The position numbers and the translations under genes were made by a program. The notes under the pieces were generated by a model. That model saw only the letters and a list, made by a program, of their open reading frames with translations. It was not told the DNA's origin and ran no database searches. This document shows positions 7,101 to 7,740 of a stretch of DNA of 7,740 nt, piece after piece. Origin of the DNA: Candidatus Taylorbacteria bacterium RIFCSPHIGHO2_02_FULL_44_12 (GTDB taxonomy: Bacteria; Patescibacteriota; Minisyncoccia; Phycocordibacterales; PALSA-1337); the NCBI GenBank assembly GCA_001822575.1, contig MHRM01000013.1:1-7740 (forward strand), in the 5' to 3' direction. Every line of letters begins with the position of its first letter. Within the stretch, counting starts at the first letter, position 1.

Positions 7101-7273
7101 GGAGACGGAACAAGAATGTGGCCTGAAAAGGCTCTTCGGAGCCGACGCAACTACGCCATTGTTTTACATTTTTCCAATGCGTCGGCGAGAACGAGGGTGA
7201 CCGAGTCGCTAATCTCTGTAGAGAGCGACGAGGTCAACCCGTCCTTTTCAGGCCACATTCTTATTCCGACTCC
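7101..7273. repeat. Element E2: 173-nt multibranched inverted repeat, possible structured RNA
   Basis: Outer arms 7101-7131 and 7243-7273 pair over 31 positions with two mismatches, including a perfect 20-bp run ending CCTGAAAAGG. Inside are three hairpins nearly end to end. The first is GGCTC-TTCG-GAGCC (7130-7143), a cUUCGg tetraloop in + strand RNA. The second is GCCGACGCA/TGCGTCGGC (7141-7149 with 7178-7186), which shares bases with the first and also allows a CATTG/CAATG pairing. The third, 7191-7242, pairs GGGTGACC with GGTCAACCC, then has a GA/GA mismatch and GTCGCT/AGCGAC. The last abuts the right outer arm, giving a closed junction. It fills the spacer between the response-regulator stop (7282) and the uvrA promoter. 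It could be a non-coding RNA, a read-through control element or a mobile palindrome. No T-run supports simple termination. Confidence 0.75.
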
Positions 7274-7281
7274 AATATGTC

Positions 7282-7740
7282 TCATTTGCAAATCTCTTTG
7301 ACTTCGGCCACGATCTGGTCTAGCGAAGAAGCAGCTTTGATCAGGAATTTCCGAGCGCCAAGAATTTTGGCTTTTTCTATATCGCTCGGTTTGCTCAAGT
7401 TTGAAAGAATGATGACCGGAGTGTTTTTCAAGTGCTCATCGGCACGGATCTTTTGCAAGATGTCAAAACCGCTCATTCCTGGAAGTAAAAGATCTAGAAC
7501 GATGGCGTCTGGAACAACCGTTTTGAGAATATCCAAAGCTTCTTCGCCATTCTTGGCATGAAAAAGCTCAAAACCGGAAGAAGTGAACTTCTTGGAGAGA
7601 ATGGTGCCAATCAATTTGTCGTCTTCAACCCAAAGAATCTTCTTCTTGGTAATGGCATCAGCGCCGGAAGCGGCCGGAACAGTCTCTCCTTTGTGGGGAA
7701 AATGTCTATTGACTTTGGAGAGGATTTCAGCCGGGTCTAC
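7282..7740 (-). CDS. Response regulator receiver protein, N-terminus beyond window, probably tandem receiver
   Basis: The frame is open to the right edge, giving 152 visible residues; the TTG at 7614 lies inside the domain and is not the start. A complete CheY-like receiver spans about 33-152: KKKILWVEDD (32-41, acidic pair Asp40/Asp41 that binds Mg), VLDLLLPGMSG with phospho-acceptor Asp83, IILS with Ser113, and FLIKA with Lys135. It ends right after helix alpha-5 with no DNA-binding domain, so its output is probably by protein contact. The preceding residues VDPAEILSKVNRHF (1-14) resemble the last helix of another receiver domain, followed by a linker of about 18 residues, which suggests two receivers in tandem. 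The partner histidine kinase is not in the window. It is 239 nt upstream of uvrA on the same strand, separated by E2. Confidence 0.88.
   Translation of the reverse strand, partial: VDPAEILSKVNRHFPHKGETVPAASGADAITKKKILWVEDDKLIGTILSKKFTSSGFELFHAKNGEEALDILKTVVPDAIVLDLLLPGMSGFDILQKIRADEHLKNTPVIILSNLSKPSDIEKAKILGARKFLIKAASSLDQIVAEVKEICK

Noticed and set aside
7116..7301. 61-codon + strand open frame over E2
   Set aside because: It overlaps the inverted repeat and the end of the response regulator. The pairing pattern explains the sequence better than coding.

Overview
The window looks like a chromosomal piece of a streamlined bacterium that uses genetic code 11, most likely of the Candidate Phyla Radiation (Patescibacteria/Parcubacteria type). 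That placement is an inference. It rests on compact versions of UvrA and UvrC that lack standard domains, several start codons with no Shine-Dalgarno sequence but a -10-like box only 6-13 nt upstream, and small ordinary proteins separated by structured, GC-richer spacers. No rRNA, tRNA, CRISPR array, transposase or phage gene was seen.

Layout. Positions 3-674 (+) are the 3' part of an unrecognised gene with faint TraB/EreA/ChaN-like motifs. Positions 675-1014 are a GC-rich spacer holding a long imperfect hairpin (777-875) and a promoter. Positions 1015-1989 (+) encode an FAD-binding protein of the DHCR24/DIMINUTO type that stops at about two thirds of family length. It converges on a minus-strand block that reads, in transcription order, response regulator (7740-7282, cut by the window end), structured spacer E2 (7273-7101), uvrA (7042-4451), palindromic spacer E1 (4435-4285), uvrC (4258-3020), ddl (3012-2005).

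How the genes fit together. UvrA and UvrC are two of the three parts of nucleotide excision repair; uvrB is not here. Both are reduced. UvrA (863 aa) has lost the insertion domain that normally follows the first zinc module. UvrC (412 aa) has no cysteine at all, so it lacks the Fe-S cluster ligands, and it ends right after the RNase H-like domain without the C-terminal helix-hairpin-helix pair. Ddl makes D-Ala-D-Ala for peptidoglycan and sits 7 nt behind uvrC, probably as a co-transcribed but functionally unrelated gene.

The least explained part is the spacers. E1 (151 nt) is a 34-bp perfect inverted repeat enclosing a further nested stem. E2 (173 nt) is a 31-bp near-perfect outer stem closing a junction of several hairpins. 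The 675-1014 spacer holds a third long hairpin. Read as + strand RNA, E1 ends in a GNRA loop, E2 carries a cUUCGg loop, and both E2 and the 777-875 hairpin contain tandem G-A mismatches. All of these are RNA-stabilising only on the + strand, opposite to the neighbouring uvr genes. These could be structured RNAs, mobile palindromes or processing/termination elements; sequence alone does not decide.
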